Assembly: GCA_030374805.1 (NCBI GenBank)
Contig: JARGSG010000058.1
Span: forward strand, 186,001-250,000
DNA length: 64,000 bases
Direction: 5' to 3'
From: Gracilaria gracilis
Lineage: Eukaryota > Rhodophyta > Florideophyceae > Gracilariales > Gracilariaceae
Shown here: positions 21,174-32,905 of the stretch, in pieces
How the letters are laid out: every line of letters begins with the position of its first letter
Numbering within the stretch: the first letter of the stretch is position 1
The notes under the pieces: model-generated
Told to the model about the DNA's origin: nothing
The model's input: the letters and a program-made list of their open reading frames with translations, nothing else
Databases searched by the model: none
Program-made: the position numbers and the translations under genes

Positions 21174-21300
21174 CGTCGGTGTTCCCGGAATGCTAGTTTA
21201 GTATGCTAGATCGCTAGTTGTGAAAATAAAAGTCCCAAGAAGCTATGATTTTTCCAGTTTGCGCTAGTTGGCAAGGCAAATTTTTTTTTGGAAATCACGT
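21174..21300 (+). repeat. left terminal and subterminal repeats of transposon X
   Basis: CGTCGGTGTTCCCGGAATGC followed by the same GCTAGT/ACTAGC array and A/T-rich spacer as at 7460, with minor differences. Confidence 0.8.
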
Positions 21301-21455
21301 TTCCGTTAAGTGTAGTTTAAACTTTACCTATTGCAGTTGAAGGCTATTTTGCAGTTCTTCTACCGTCTCTCGTAACTTTACATTTGCCACACTGGTCAAA
21401 AACACTCTAAGAGATTGCGAACCCACCACTAGCGTTCCCTCATACCAACCCTGCA

Positions 21456-22640
21456 TTCGGATCCTGAGTCTCAGTTTCCCTAAATATCAAGTTGAAGAAC
21501 TCCAACGGAACGCCCTCTCCATTCTCGTACACCCTCCTAGCCTGAAACCGGCTCCAAACCCCTCCCAGCGTCTTCTTATCTTGCTCCTCCAGTATGCGCT
21601 ACGCCGTTCTCACAGCTGACGCCGCACTATCAAACCCAAGTACTGGACTTCCCCCTGGAAGCTGCCACCCCAAAAAGACCTCCCCATTCTTGTTCACCAG
21701 CAGCCCCCCCCTCCCTCCCTTCCGCCTCTTCCTCAGCCGATGCTCTCCAACCTCCCCTTCTTTACATTCCCTTCTCCTCCCCCTCATAGAGCCACGTCCA
21801 CCCCAAGAAGATGATGACACCGGTGACGTTTTCCATCTCCCCTTTTCTCTCCGGACTCCTCCTTCCCTCAACAGCTCCTTCCACTCCAACAACAACTCGC
21901 ACGCATTTTCCACCTGCGCCACTTGCTTCTGCAACACCCCCACCCGGCCCCTTAGGCCCATATTCCCCGTCTTTAGCTTTATCATCTCCCTCGCAACGCA
22001 TACCACCATCCCACTCACATACGTACCAGTTCCCACTCAAACTAACTTCATCCTTTTCCGAATCCTCGAAATCAAATTCATTTGCACTCAAACCCCCAAC
22101 ACACTCTGCACAACTCCTCCCATCTCATTCACTGTCTCAGAAACCCTGTCGTGCCAAATTTTGTCCAAATTCCCTCTAAAGCTCCTCATCTGCTCCTGCA
22201 TCTCCTCCTCTCCGGTCCTCCATTTTCTCCGCCCACATCCCCATCACCCCCTTCTCCTTCCCAATGTTCTTCCTTCTCTCCGAAAAATACTTGTATTCAC
22301 CCTCTTCCTTCCACGGCGGTGTCATATCTGGTACCTCCTTCCTGTGAAGCAGAGCCACTAGCTTCTCGTCCTACTGGTACCAATTCGACATCGCAGAGAC
22401 TGACGGGGTTCAGCAATAAGCGAGATGACAGCAAACGAGATGTACGCAACACCCCCCACCCTTCTGACCACTATGCAAAGCCGTGGAACTGTCGGTCGCA
22501 CACCAGCTTGCGGCGCACGACCATTTGCATCCAACTCTTCTCCAAGCCAATTTCCAGTCAACTAATTGTTTTCCGAGAAATTTAAAAACTCTTCCTCTTT
22601 CGTTCAGTACCAGTGCCAAGTAGAGCCCACGTGGCCCCAA
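21456..22640 (-). pseudogene. damaged coiled-coil gene of transposon X
   Basis: Sequence and order match the intact gene in Y (7730-8971). The C-terminal end lies beside the left terminus, followed by the Arg/Gly-rich stretch and the coiled-coil region (21599-22036 remains open on the minus strand). The N-terminal Cys/Trp-rich part reaches about 22640. Several frame breaks; not expected to make the full protein. Confidence 0.7.
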
Positions 22641-23565
22641 AAATACTACAAATTCCCACTGTCCATGCCTTGTCTAACCCCATCTCTCTCCCAAACACAA
22701 TCTTCATCCTTATCTCCTGTGATGCCTTTATGCCATTTTCTTCAATTATTCATTCATAAAACTCTTCTTCTCCCTTAGAGGTTGAACACAAATGGTCTAC
22801 TGTAAAGGGGTCCATTCTCTTTCAGATATTCGTAGGGATGCTTTTTGTCTGTTACAGTGAAGTACTTCCTATATCCTTGAGAATAGTATAGTAGTCAATA
22901 CAATCGTATCGATTAAGGAAACCCGAATTGCATTGATTAGAGTCGTATTTATAAGTAGCCGGTTCTACTTACTACCTATGGAGATCTACTACTGGTAATG
23001 CTTAAGTGATATTACGCAGGTGAGTAATACCACTTAAGCATTCCCAGCAGTAGATGATCAGTATTCTTGTCAATCTCAGCACCCTGGTAATACCTACGAT
23101 TTCCCTCATCTTTGTATGAACTATATACAATTAGATGAAGGGCACACTGAAGATCATCATCGCGCGGGAGACCTGATAGTCATTGAGTTCAAGGCATCAC
23201 TGGTGCTTGGTTCACCGCTTTTATTGATACAACTGACAATGCAGCACGTCATGAGAAGCAATACTACTTTTGATGAGCTCGCGATTTCTGTGGCGCGATC
23301 TAACACACCAAATCTGGTGATTCAACATTTAGCGCATTTTGCTCCCTGAAACTCTGGTGGTGCATAAAGACACCAGACGTGCGTAAGCTACTGAAGCACA
23401 TAGTACAAGGGGCTGTAAAACAGACCCGAACGGGAGTTAGTTGTACATGGCCGCGATGTTGCTGCCAACGCGATACCCAGTAGTAGTAGCGCGTGTGCCC
23501 CAGATGCCGCGATTGGGGTCTGACCGGGGCGGCAGGGCCAAAAACATTGTTTAATTTGTTGGAGA
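22641..23565. other. transposon X internal DNA with one separate hairpin
   Basis: No gene is recognised. A 77-codon frame at 23116-23349 has no motif. A separate inverted repeat is listed on its own at 22984-23057. Otherwise this is AT-rich sequence that replaces the reductase and oxygenase-like genes found in Y. Confidence 0.35.
22984..23057. repeat. 74-bp hairpin unrelated to the main palindrome family
   Basis: Left arm CTACTACTGGTAATGCTTAA..., right arm its complement with about three mismatches (CCACTTAAGCATTCCCAGCA...), and a short loop near GCAGGTGA. It shares no core with the ACTTCATCGG... family. It could be a tiny foldback element. Confidence 0.7.
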
Positions 23566-25749
23566 GCGGACTGATATGCAGTGGCGCTTCATCGGTGCAT
23601 GGATGAAGCGACGCAACACCCGGGTCCGTTTTCCAGCGGGTGGTCTAGACCGCCGGTCCTGGATGCATTTGGAGGGATTCAAAACCACCCTAACACACTA
23701 ATTTAGGGTATCTCGAGAGCATCTGCAGCAATGCTCACTATACCAACGTGTCTAACATATGCAGCACCATAAGTGTGTTAATATGCTCAAAGACCCCACG
23801 AAGAAGGATTTAACTTCATGTGAATCTATTCTGTAAAAAAATGACTTATATGTTGTTTTCGCACGAGCATTTGTGCGTGAAAGTAGTCTGTGGAGACGCG
23901 CGTGTTTCGCCTACGGCTTTGCAGCGATATGTATCGACCGGACGGTATTTGCGCCAGACAGTCGCCCCTTAGACGTTAGTGCAGAATTTACGCAACTCTA
24001 TTGCTATTTATATTTATATTATTACTTGAATTTTGGAAAGACCAATAGCTTGGTGGAAGATTAAAAGTGTCATTCTCTTAGGGAGAGGTTTTTTTTACAT
24101 TCTTCGGAAAACACAAGGACTCGGCAATGACCAGGATTGCAATGGCGCTTCATCGTTGCATCTATGAACCACACTTCACCTCGGTCTACTGTCCACCGCC
24201 TTAATGCGCAGTAGCGGGTCGCACGACGGGTTCTGTGGTCGACAAGCGGAGAGAGCGGTCCTACAAGAACCCCAGTTTCATCTTTAATGGCGCGCGGACG
24301 GACAGTGGATGAACGTGAAGTGGCACTTCATCGGTTGCACCTGATGCATCAAAGAGGTGTTAGGGAAAGCGTGAATACGCGAGAGTTACGGAACTAAATT
24401 AATGTGCAGATATACGAGGAGTTATTAGTAAGAACAAGTAGGACAGTATACTGGGATGTCATGGCGCTTCCTCCATGTACCGATGAAGCGCCTCGCCGCT
24501 CTGGTCCGCTGTCCCAAAAAGATTATGTATTTTCAATTAATTAAAACGACAGCCTGGGACAGTGGACGGAGGTGTCGTGGCGCTTCATCGGTACACCGAT
24601 GAAGTGCCACGGCACCCCGGTCTGCTGTCAACGGCGCGTTTGATGTGCTACGTATGCCAGAACTCTAGCTTCATCACTCACGATGCGTGGACAGTGGGCC
24701 GGGGAGCACTCCAGCCTCATCGCTCATGGCCGGTTGGCGTTGCCATGTATGCCAGCCCCCCCGCTTCATCACTCACAGCGCATTGAGACATTGGACCGAG
24801 GTGTCATGGCGCTTCATCGGTGCAACGAGGAAGCGCCACGACACCTCCAGCCGCTGTCCCAAAAAATATTTTTACAATTTTTGTTAACAATCGGCTTCAA
24901 AGAGATCACATTTCATATTTCAACATTTCGCATGCCAGCCACAAGTGCAATGATCTAGAAAACCGTCCCAATTCCCCTGCAACTTCCCCTGAACACCCCT
25001 TCTCAACAACTTCCACGCTCTACCCTCTTCCTCATCGCATCTTCTACGGGGATATATTCAGCTTCTCCCAAAACCGAATGTTTGTCTCAAGGTAAACATA
25101 TCACCTTAGAAGGTGTCACACCCTCCGAAGCTCAGAATATAAAATCCATTATATCCAATAAGAATAGTACAACTTCTATTTTTATCGCATGTTATGGATG
25201 CCCTATTTCTTTGCTGTCTTCAGTATAAACATTATGAATAGTAAGTAGTATTGCATACAGTATAGTGAAGGAATGAAACAGTTCGAGTTGCGCTCTATGT
25301 TCTTTTCAGCATGGCACAGCGTACCGGCACTCACGCCGGTCTGGGACAGCGGACCGGGGTGGAGTGGAGCTTCATCGGTGCACTGATGAAGCACCACGAC
25401 ACCCCGGTTCGCTGACAAACCACTCGTTAAAATAATATGAAAAGTTATTTTTGGGACAGTGGACCGGGGTGGCGTGGCCCTTCCTCGGTGTACCGATGAA
25501 GCGCCTCGCCACCCTGGTCCGCTGTCCCAAAAAGATTAGGTATTTTCAATTAATTAAAACGACAGCCTGGGACAGTGGACGGAGGTGTCGTGGCGCTTTA
25601 TCGGTACACCGATGAAGCGCCACGCCACACCGGTCCGCTGTGCAGCCATTCCCTAAAAGGAACTCTTTTTTTCTGGGACCGCGGTCCGCGGTGTCGTGGC
25701 GTTTCAATGGTGCACTGATGAAGCGCCACGACAGCCCGATCCGCTTTCC
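23566..25749. repeat. palindrome zone of transposon X (about ten copies)
   Basis: Copies of a 74-76 bp palindrome lie at about 23566-23634, 24126-24193, 24301-24350 (these three degenerate), 24441-24515, 24556-24629, 24785-24860, 25342-25415, 25453-25528, 25569-25642 and 25675-25749. The outer arm is GGGACAGCGGACCGGGGTG and the centre is GCTTCATCGGTGCACCGATG. Copies near 24441-24629 and 25453-25642 sit in a longer direct duplication. A non-palindromic companion at 24675-24775 recurs inverted in Z at about 31890-31990. Between them is no recognisable gene. Confidence 0.85.
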
Positions 25750-26408
25750 AGTCCCTCTCTAAAATAAGTGTGAAATAACTTATTTCCGCATGGACAGTGG
25801 ATGAAGTAGGCCCGAAGCACCTTGCTCTTCGCCTCCGCCATTCCGTCGCCCCCCGCCGCCGCGCCGCCGTGTTCCCTACTCGTCGTGCACTAGCCACCGT
25901 CTTCGTCTTCACAGCGCTCGCCACCATGCTCGCTGGAGTCGTTCGCCGCCGTGCTCCGCACGCCCGGTGAGTCCAAGCATTATGCCGTCTCTTCGGCAGC
26001 GCCACTGTACGCGCAGCAAAGTGTCTATGTCCCGTCGCTGCTCCATTCGATGGCCTTATCGCCGACGCCGGGCTGCGTCTGGTGTTGTAGCGGTCGTCCA
26101 GATCGTCCACTGATATTACCGATGTTCTAGCACGTGCCATCGCGCCACCCACCGCCGGCATCAGAGCGCATGGCCACCGACCCTGCTGCATGGTACCAGC
26201 ACCCGCTCCGCGGGCCCATCTCACACCTCCTGGCAGACGGCGGGCGCCATCGCCGCCGCGCTCCGTGCATGATGCAGCCCCATATACATGCCATACGCGC
26301 TCAATGTTACAGGACGCGCGTTCGCGACCGCCACCACATGTTTATGTAAATCATTTTCCGAAGCACGCAGCCACATGTCATGCCGCAGCAGAAGTATAGG
26401 GGGACTCC
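25750..26408. other. GC-rich stretch of transposon X; nothing recognised
   Basis: Ala/Arg-rich frames are open on both strands (for example 25598-26224), with no motif. They result from composition and overlap a palindrome, so they are not called as genes. It lies between the palindrome zone and the 3' end of the transposase. Confidence 0.35.
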
Positions 26409-27893
26409 TCATATTCTAGTTGGGGAGTACATTTTTATCACGGGAAGGATGGTGCTCGTGTGTCTGAAGATAGAGGAGCGGACGGCGTTGAAGAAAAAAT
26501 GACACTTGGGGAAAGAAATTGTGGTGGAAAGGGCCTCTGACCTGAGTTTTTGATGGCTGCATGGTTTATGAGCGTGGAAATGCCGAAGTGGAAGTTTTGG
26601 AGTAGTTCGAAGGCGAATATGTTGTAATGGAATAGGGAGGAGTGATTTTGAGGAGAGGGTAGCACTCAAAGATGGAGGATTGTTTTGCAAGAGAAAGGGA
26701 TTCGAGAGCTTCAAGGGCCTGTTTCTTAGTGTTGCGGACGATTTTGAGCTTCCTTGCAAGCTGCAAGGAGACCTTTCTCGGAATATTTGAGGAGGGCTGA
26801 GCGTGGTTTACGCGCGGCGAGGGTCCGGGTTTGGAATCGAAGGGCAGGGGTTGCGATTTGTAGATAGAGGTTGGAACGGAGGCGGTACATCTGTGGCATG
26901 GATGCTTGGAGCGGGTGCCGTGGGAGATGCCAAGAATGTTCTTTGCTTCGAGGATGTCGGCGCAGTAGTCGGAGATAATTTGGTGACATTGTCGGAGAAA
27001 GCCATGAGCGTCACGAAGGGGGAACCCGCGAAGGCTGTAGTTGAGAAAAGGGTCCAGGAGGTTAGAGATGGTATGCTGGATGAGTTTCATTTTGTTAGAG
27101 CGGGAGATGTCGGACGAGGTTTGGTGGATGCTATCGGGGTGTTTAGAAGGGGAGGTCGGATTGAAAAAGGTTGGCAAGTAGCCGAGCAGATTCCGGTAGT
27201 CGGTGATGTATTTGCGGCGGGAGGAATCGGAGAAGTTGCGGAGGGCGAAGTGAAGGGGGTAGTAGGTGATGGAAGAAGATTTTAGGGGAGTGGAAAGCTT
27301 GTCAGAATACACTTGGACGAAGCGGATGAAAAAATCGATACCGGTGGTGTTGGGGGAATGCTAGATGCAGTAGTCATCGAAGGACTGCATAATTTCGTGC
27401 TTGAGGGCTGGGACTGCTTTTTTTTCGATGGAGGGAGCCATGGGGTGAGCGAAGTGGGAGATCAGGAGGAGATTGCGTGCACGATGGAAGAAGAAGGTAT
27501 TTTGGAGGTGGGTGAGTTTGAATTGTTGCTTAAGGACTTGGGTTGCACCCTTTCTGAAGATTATGGGAGTGAAGAGGTGCTGGGGGTCGCAGAGTGTGGT
27601 GGGAGTAAAACCAATGATGCTGGTTTGGTGGTGGAAGAGGCCTATTTGAAATTGGAGGAACTGCGTAGCCGAAAAAATGGCGTTGTGAGAGGCAGATTTT
27701 GAGAAGGTGGGGTCGTAGAGGGCAGAGATGAGTTTGTCTGCCTTGTGGTGGCCACGGTTGGAGGCGATGGAAGAGATGCGGAGAACCATGCGTTCAAGGT
27801 GGTGGTTGTTAAGCAGAGGGAAAGAGGGGGATGGGGGGAGAGGTGGGTAGGGGGAGAGAGCAGACGGGGATGCTGGAGATGTAGTAAGCCTTC
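26409..27893 (-). pseudogene. Plavaka-like transposase, catalytic part, transposon X
   Basis: Minus-strand frames 27361-27789 and 26566-27312 carry the helical block, then Val-Tyr-Ser-Asp-Lys (first catalytic Asp context), the Asn-Phe-Ser-Asp-Ser...Leu-Leu-Gly-Tyr-Leu-Pro stretch and His-Gly-Thr-Arg-Ser-Lys-His-Pro-Cys-His-Arg-Cys. Near 26580-26630 another frame gives Asn-Phe-His-Phe-Gly-Ile. This pattern matches Plavaka transposases, a CACTA-related DDE family known best from fungi. At least two frame changes. The gene is cut at 27893 by the end of transposon Z, and its N-terminal exon lies at 45930-46330. Confidence 0.75.
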
Positions 27894-27895
27894 TG

Positions 27896-28145
27896 CGTCG
27901 GTGTTATCGGAATGCTAATTTTGGTGTCAAAAACGACCGAATTAAAATGATCGAAAAACCGGTGAATTTATCCAAATTTGGATGTGCTTAATTTCCGAAA
28001 ATATTTCCACATTTCCACTTGTGCTGGTTGGTGTGGAAAGAATCATTCATGAATATTTCCATCATTGCCAGTTTGGATGGAAGACAAACTAGCATGTCAC
28101 TTCCGTTCATGCTAGTTTCCGAACCCAATGTAAATGTGTAAGTGG
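27896..28145 (+). repeat. terminal and subterminal repeats of transposon Z (transposase side)
   Basis: CGTCGGTGTTATCGGAATGC then the same motif array as 15180-15406 in reverse, including the inverted pairs of GCTAGT and ACTAGC. Confidence 0.8.
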
Positions 28146-28438
28146 CACATATTTAGAACTATACAGCGGCGAATAGAGATATATATACATAGGTAGCTAC
28201 TTATGGAATACGATTAGAAGAATACAAACCCTTCGAATAGAAACTCTCTATAGAGATACCGCACATCTATTCAACAACTCTCATATCAGATATCGGCCGT
28301 TTATTCTCTCACTTTTGAAACGCTTTCGCATCACGTGCCACCTCCCCCATCACTCCGTCCCACCCTCCGTGCGCCATATTACGCTCCCCACCACTACGTA
28401 CCCCCCTCTCCCCCGACACCCCCACACCGCTCCTCGCC

Positions 28439-30700
28439 ATGCCTAATTGCTGCTTTGAAGGCTGCTACTTCTTCGCTCGCACCATCTTCTCCATTCAAAG
28501 GCACCAAAGAAGATGCGACAGCCGTCTCACCGCCAACCAGCGTTTCCTCTCCCCCGGCGGCAACGTCCCTTACTTCTCCCCACGCACAAAGCGTTACAAG
28601 TCCACCCCCTACTCCCACCACCACCCCCACCTTCTCTCTCCAATGGCCCTTTCGATAACGCCCCCATTCCCGACGACGACTCCTACCACCAGCAACAGCT
28701 CTCCCTCTCCGTCCACACCCAAGACGCCTACCATATCGTAGGCACCCCCGTCTTCTCCCTCTCCCATTCCCCACCTCCTCCACCGCCCCGCTCCTTCCCT
28801 CTCCTCAACAACCCCCACCTCGAACGAATGGTCCTCTACATCTCTTCCATCGCTTCCACCCTCGGCCCCCGCAAGGCAGACGAACTCATCTCTCTCCTCT
28901 ACGACCTCTCCTTCTCCAAGTCAGCGTTCCACAACGCCGTCTCCTCCGCATCCCAGTGTCTCAAACTTCAAACAGACCTCTTCCAACACCGAGTCAGCAA
29001 CATCGGTTTCAGCCCCACCACCCTCCACGACCCACAGCACCACTTCACAGCCACTATCTTCCGAAAGGGTGCTATCCAAGTCCTTAAAGGACAACTCGCA
29101 CTCGCACACTACGACAACACCTTCTTCCACCCTATCCCCCATACAACCTCCTCCGGTTCTCCCGTTTTCGCCCACCCCATGGCTTCTTACCTCGGAAAAG
29201 AAGCTGTCCCAGCCCTCAAGAACGCAATCATGCAGTCCTCCAATAATTCCTGCATCTGGTACACCCCTGATAACACCGATATCGACTCCTTCATTGGCTT
29301 CGTCAAAGTATACTCTGACAAGTACTCCACCTCTTTTCAATCCTCTTCCAGCACCTCCCACCCCGTTCACATCACCCTCCTCAACTTCTCCGATTCGTTC
29401 CGTCCCAAATGTATCACTGGCAACCTCACACTTCTTGGATACCTGCCAATCTCTTTCAATTAGGCCACCAGTTCTCAAGACCCCGATTGCATCCCCCAAA
29501 CCTTTTCCAGCATCTTCCGCTCTACCAAAATGCAACCCATCCAGCTTACCATCTCCAACCTCCTCGACCCTCTCCTCTCCTCCAGCCTCACTGGCTTCCC
29601 CTTTCGTGACGCTAATGAAGTGCTCTGCCATTGTCCCCCAGTCATCGCCAGCTATTGCCCAGGCTTCCCAGAAGCAAAGGAGATTCTCGGCTTCTCCCAC
29701 GGCACCCGCTCCCAGCATCCATGCCTCTGATGTACCGTCCCCCGCTCCGAGCTCAATCTACGAATTCCATCCCCCCCTCTTCGATCCCAGACCCAGACTC
29801 TCACCGCCCGCAAATCACACTCTGCCTTCTTCCAAGATGCTGAGAAGGCTCACCTCGCCAGAAAGCCTAGAATCGCCCGAAACACCATGAAAAAGGCCGT
29901 TGAAGCATTTCACTCCCTTTCCCTTACAAGAGAGTCCTCCCTCTTCGAGTCTCACCCTCTCCTCAACATCACCCCTCTCCCCTGCTCAACATCACCCCTC
30001 TCCTCTCCCCGTCCCCGTACAACATCTTTCCCTCCATAAATTCCACCTCGGTATCTCCAAGCTCATCAAACTCGCAGCCATCGGGAGAATCAAGTCAGAG
30101 TCACTCCCGACTACTCCCCGTTCCTACAAGTCCCGGCGTTCCTTCAACTCCCTCCGCTCCTTCAACCTAAAACCACTCTTCCCACTCTTATTCATTCTAA
30201 CCTCTCCCCTCTCCTCTTTCTGTCCCATCCGTGCCGTCTCCCCGGTTCCAAAACCAAACGACTAAAACTGGGCCTCTCCGGTCGGCACACTGCTGTGTAG
30301 CAATCAAGAACGGCTTCAAGTCTCCGCGTCAAACTCTCCATAAAGTATTCCTCTCTCATCGCTACTAGCCTCTCCAAGAATCTCGCCACACCAAGCGACA
30401 AACCATTTAAACCTCGCGATTACAAAATACTCTCCCCTGTCGGATTCCAACTTCCCTCTAAACCTTGTCTAACGATTTTTTCCTACAGTACCTTCCGCTT
30501 CGACCCATTCAGTGAATTGCAACTCAGCGTTTTCAAGCTCATCACGCTGGTCTCTATCTAGTAAATCAGAACCGAAGCATTTCCCATAGTATTTCGTTCA
30601 CCTACAGCTCGACAATCCTTCCATTCCGTCCGTTACTTCATCCTCAAACAATCGACCACCATCCCCGCAACTCCAAAACGCCCGATTGGTAGGTTAGCAA
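28439..30700 (+). pseudogene. Plavaka-like transposase of transposon Z (most complete copy)
   Basis: Starts with Met-Pro-Asn-Cys-Cys and a CCHC zinc finger. A change of frame within the next 150 bp leads to the 28513-29463 frame, which runs from the Asp-Asp-Asp-Ser-Tyr motif through Val-Tyr-Ser-Asp-Lys (29308-29322) to Leu-Leu-Gly-Tyr-Leu-Pro. Further frames hold His-Gly-Thr-Arg-Ser-Gln-His-Pro-Cys and His-Lys-Phe-His-Leu-Gly-Ile (30035-30055). Similarity fades by about 30700. The family cuts and pastes DNA by a DDE mechanism in the nucleus. Several frame changes make this a pseudogene. Confidence 0.75.
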
Positions 30701-31693
30701 GCTTGCCGGTAGTCGCATGGTACGGTGGGAATAGGAATGAAGCTTGTAAGTGGGCGTACGTACCAGCGGTCGTTACAAAATTAGGAGGTACGGAACGTCA
30801 GGGGCGATGGAGGTATGTGAAAAGAGTCCGAACACCGTAGGCACATAGTAGAGATATACTCAACGACCGGTTCAATCTAGATCTGGATGAGGAATACTAA
30901 TTGTCGTGGATCGGATCCTTACCCGCGGCTCTTAGTGATTGCGGAAAAGAAGAGTTGTATAAGTAGGTGCCTCTCTACCTCGTAGGGACGCATTACAGTG
31001 TGCAACGGCCACTGCACCACGTGGCAAAAATGCCTCCTGTTACGGTCTGTAAATTATATAAAACTCTCACAACGTGTACTATCTTTCATACAGCTCCTCA
31101 TACAATTATTTTTCCACATCTGCCAGCAGACACAATTTTCCTATTGTCGACAGATCCTCCTATATCTGAGATATTCGTGGGCTCTGGTGCATTATCACTG
31201 TGAGGGGTACAATATGTTGTAATGTAGCCAGAAAAAGTTTCTTTTATCACCAAATCAACACTTTCAGTCATGCTAGGTAGCGAATAACCGAATCAACCTA
31301 ATTACTGTTTGAGTATATAACTATTTTATGTGTACAAAATCCGACATTCAAAGCGAATGTCACCGCACTTTCATGGTGCCACTCTTTCATTCACAGGCTT
31401 CAATTCGTTTGGCAAAAGAGTTAGCATGAACCTAGTAGACAATCAAATAATACCAACTTTGTTAGGTCAATTGAACAACGGAACGAGTTATTATGGATTC
31501 TAATCCGTAAAATTGATAAAGACCCACTCTGGGCCACCCCACGGCCTATATTCAGAAGGGGACACCCGCAAAGTCTCAAAGTTGACCGGAGCGAGAGAGA
31601 ACTCCATTGATACATCGATGTAGTCCCAGTATTGCTTCAGACCGCTATCCATGCCGAAAAAGAATTACTTCATTTCTTGTTGGCCGGGTCCCC
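30701..31693. other. transposon Z internal DNA; nothing recognised
   Basis: About 1 kb of AT-rich sequence between the fading transposase 3' end and the palindrome zone. Short frames only (for example 30967-31203), with no motif. Confidence 0.35.
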
Positions 31694-32361
31694 TGAACAG
31701 CGAACCGAAGTAGCGTGGCGTTTCATCGGTGCATCGATGAAGCGCCGCTCCCGCTCAGTCCGCTGTCCCAAAAAAGAATTATTTTCAGTTTATTTAAATG
31801 GCAGCCTGAGACAGCAGACGGATGTGTCGTGGCCCTTCATCGGAGCGCCGATGAAGCGCCACAACACACCAGCCCTCTTTCCCAACTCATTGTGAGTGAT
31901 GAAGCTTGGGTGCTTGTGTACGTGGCACAGTCAACCGGCCAGAAGCGATGAAGCTGGTGTGCCCACCGGCCCGCTGTCCATGCGTCGTGAATGATATAGG
32001 TAGATTGCTGGCATACGTAACACCTCCAACGCACCGGTGACAGTGGACGAAGGTGTCATGGCACTTCATCCGTGCACCGATGAAGGGCCATGACACCTCC
32101 GTCGGCTGTCCCAGGCTCTCGTTTTAATGAGTTGAAAATAAATAAATTCTTTTGAGACAGCGGACCAGGGTGCCGTGGCACTTCATCGGTGCACCGATGA
32201 AGCCTCACGACACCCGGGCCCGCTGTCAACGGCGCATTGGTGGTGCCACGTATGCCACCACCACAGGTTTGCGACACACGGCGCATTGGGACAGCGGACC
32301 AGGATGGCGTGGCGCTTCATCGGTGCACCGATGAAGCGTCACGACACCCAGGTCTGCTGTC
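31694..32361. repeat. palindrome zone of transposon Z (five copies)
   Basis: Copies at about 31694-31769, 31808-31883, 32036-32112, 32154-32227 and 32288-32361, each with the GCTTCATCGG/CCGATGAAGC core and GGACC arms, about 40-150 bp apart. A companion stretch at about 31890-31990 matches 24675-24775 of X on the other strand, which fits Z being inverted relative to X. Position relative to the transposase is the same as in X and Y. Confidence 0.85.
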
Positions 32362-32905
32362 AACGGCTGAAATTAGTCTCGCCAGAAACTTTATATATTT
32401 ATCTATTGCTTAAAAATTGTTGTGCAAGTGTGGTATAGATGATATGAGCTTAATTTGTCTTTGTAAATGGTGCGCGAGTATGCTCTGAAATACGATATAC
32501 GCACGCTGTACACTTTAAACTAAAATTGAGTGGACATGATGAAGTAGGAGATACTGAACGAGAGAGAGGGGTACAACGAAGGAAGAGAGTCGAATGGAAG
32601 TTATATAGAATGGAGAGGACGAGCACGAAAATAGAAATGAAGAGATGTTAGGTCGCCATGATAAAAATGCAGATAGGGGTTACAAAGAAGGACAGACGCT
32701 AATAGATGACGAAGATGAGTCGTTTTAGTATAAGGCCTGTATTGTTGTGTGTATTCTTGATAGAGGCCTGACATGAAATGTGAACACATGATTTGTTTGA
32801 ACGGTAACGTAAAGAGAATTGAAGAAAAAATGGATTAATCTGTATGGGCTGAGGAGAATTTGTGTGTATGCACGGAATATAAGGTTTTTTAATTTGTTCT
32901 AATTA
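32362..32905 (-). pseudogene. 3' tip of the oxygenase-like gene and the spacer to the reductase gene, transposon Z
   Basis: The complement of about 32600-32905 follows Y at 10082-10380 closely, including the run that encodes the acidic C-terminal tail of the oxygenase-like protein. The rest of that gene is missing, so a deletion ended within the tail. This shows that Z once had the same gene order as Y. Confidence 0.6.

Noticed and set aside
23566-25749. CRISPR-like array
   Set aside because: Repeats are palindromes of 74-76 bp with irregular spacing of 40 to over 400 bp, no constant spacer length and no cas genes, in eukaryotic transposon DNA.
25598-26224. Minus-strand 208-codon Ala/Arg-rich frame
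   Set aside because: GC-rich chance frame that runs into a palindrome; no homologue in Y or Z.
26803-27285. Plus-strand 160-codon frame
   Set aside because: Shadow of the X transposase catalytic part.
28921-29718. Minus-strand 265-codon Gly/Glu-rich frame
   Set aside because: Shadow of the Z transposase; the plus strand carries the recognisable motifs.
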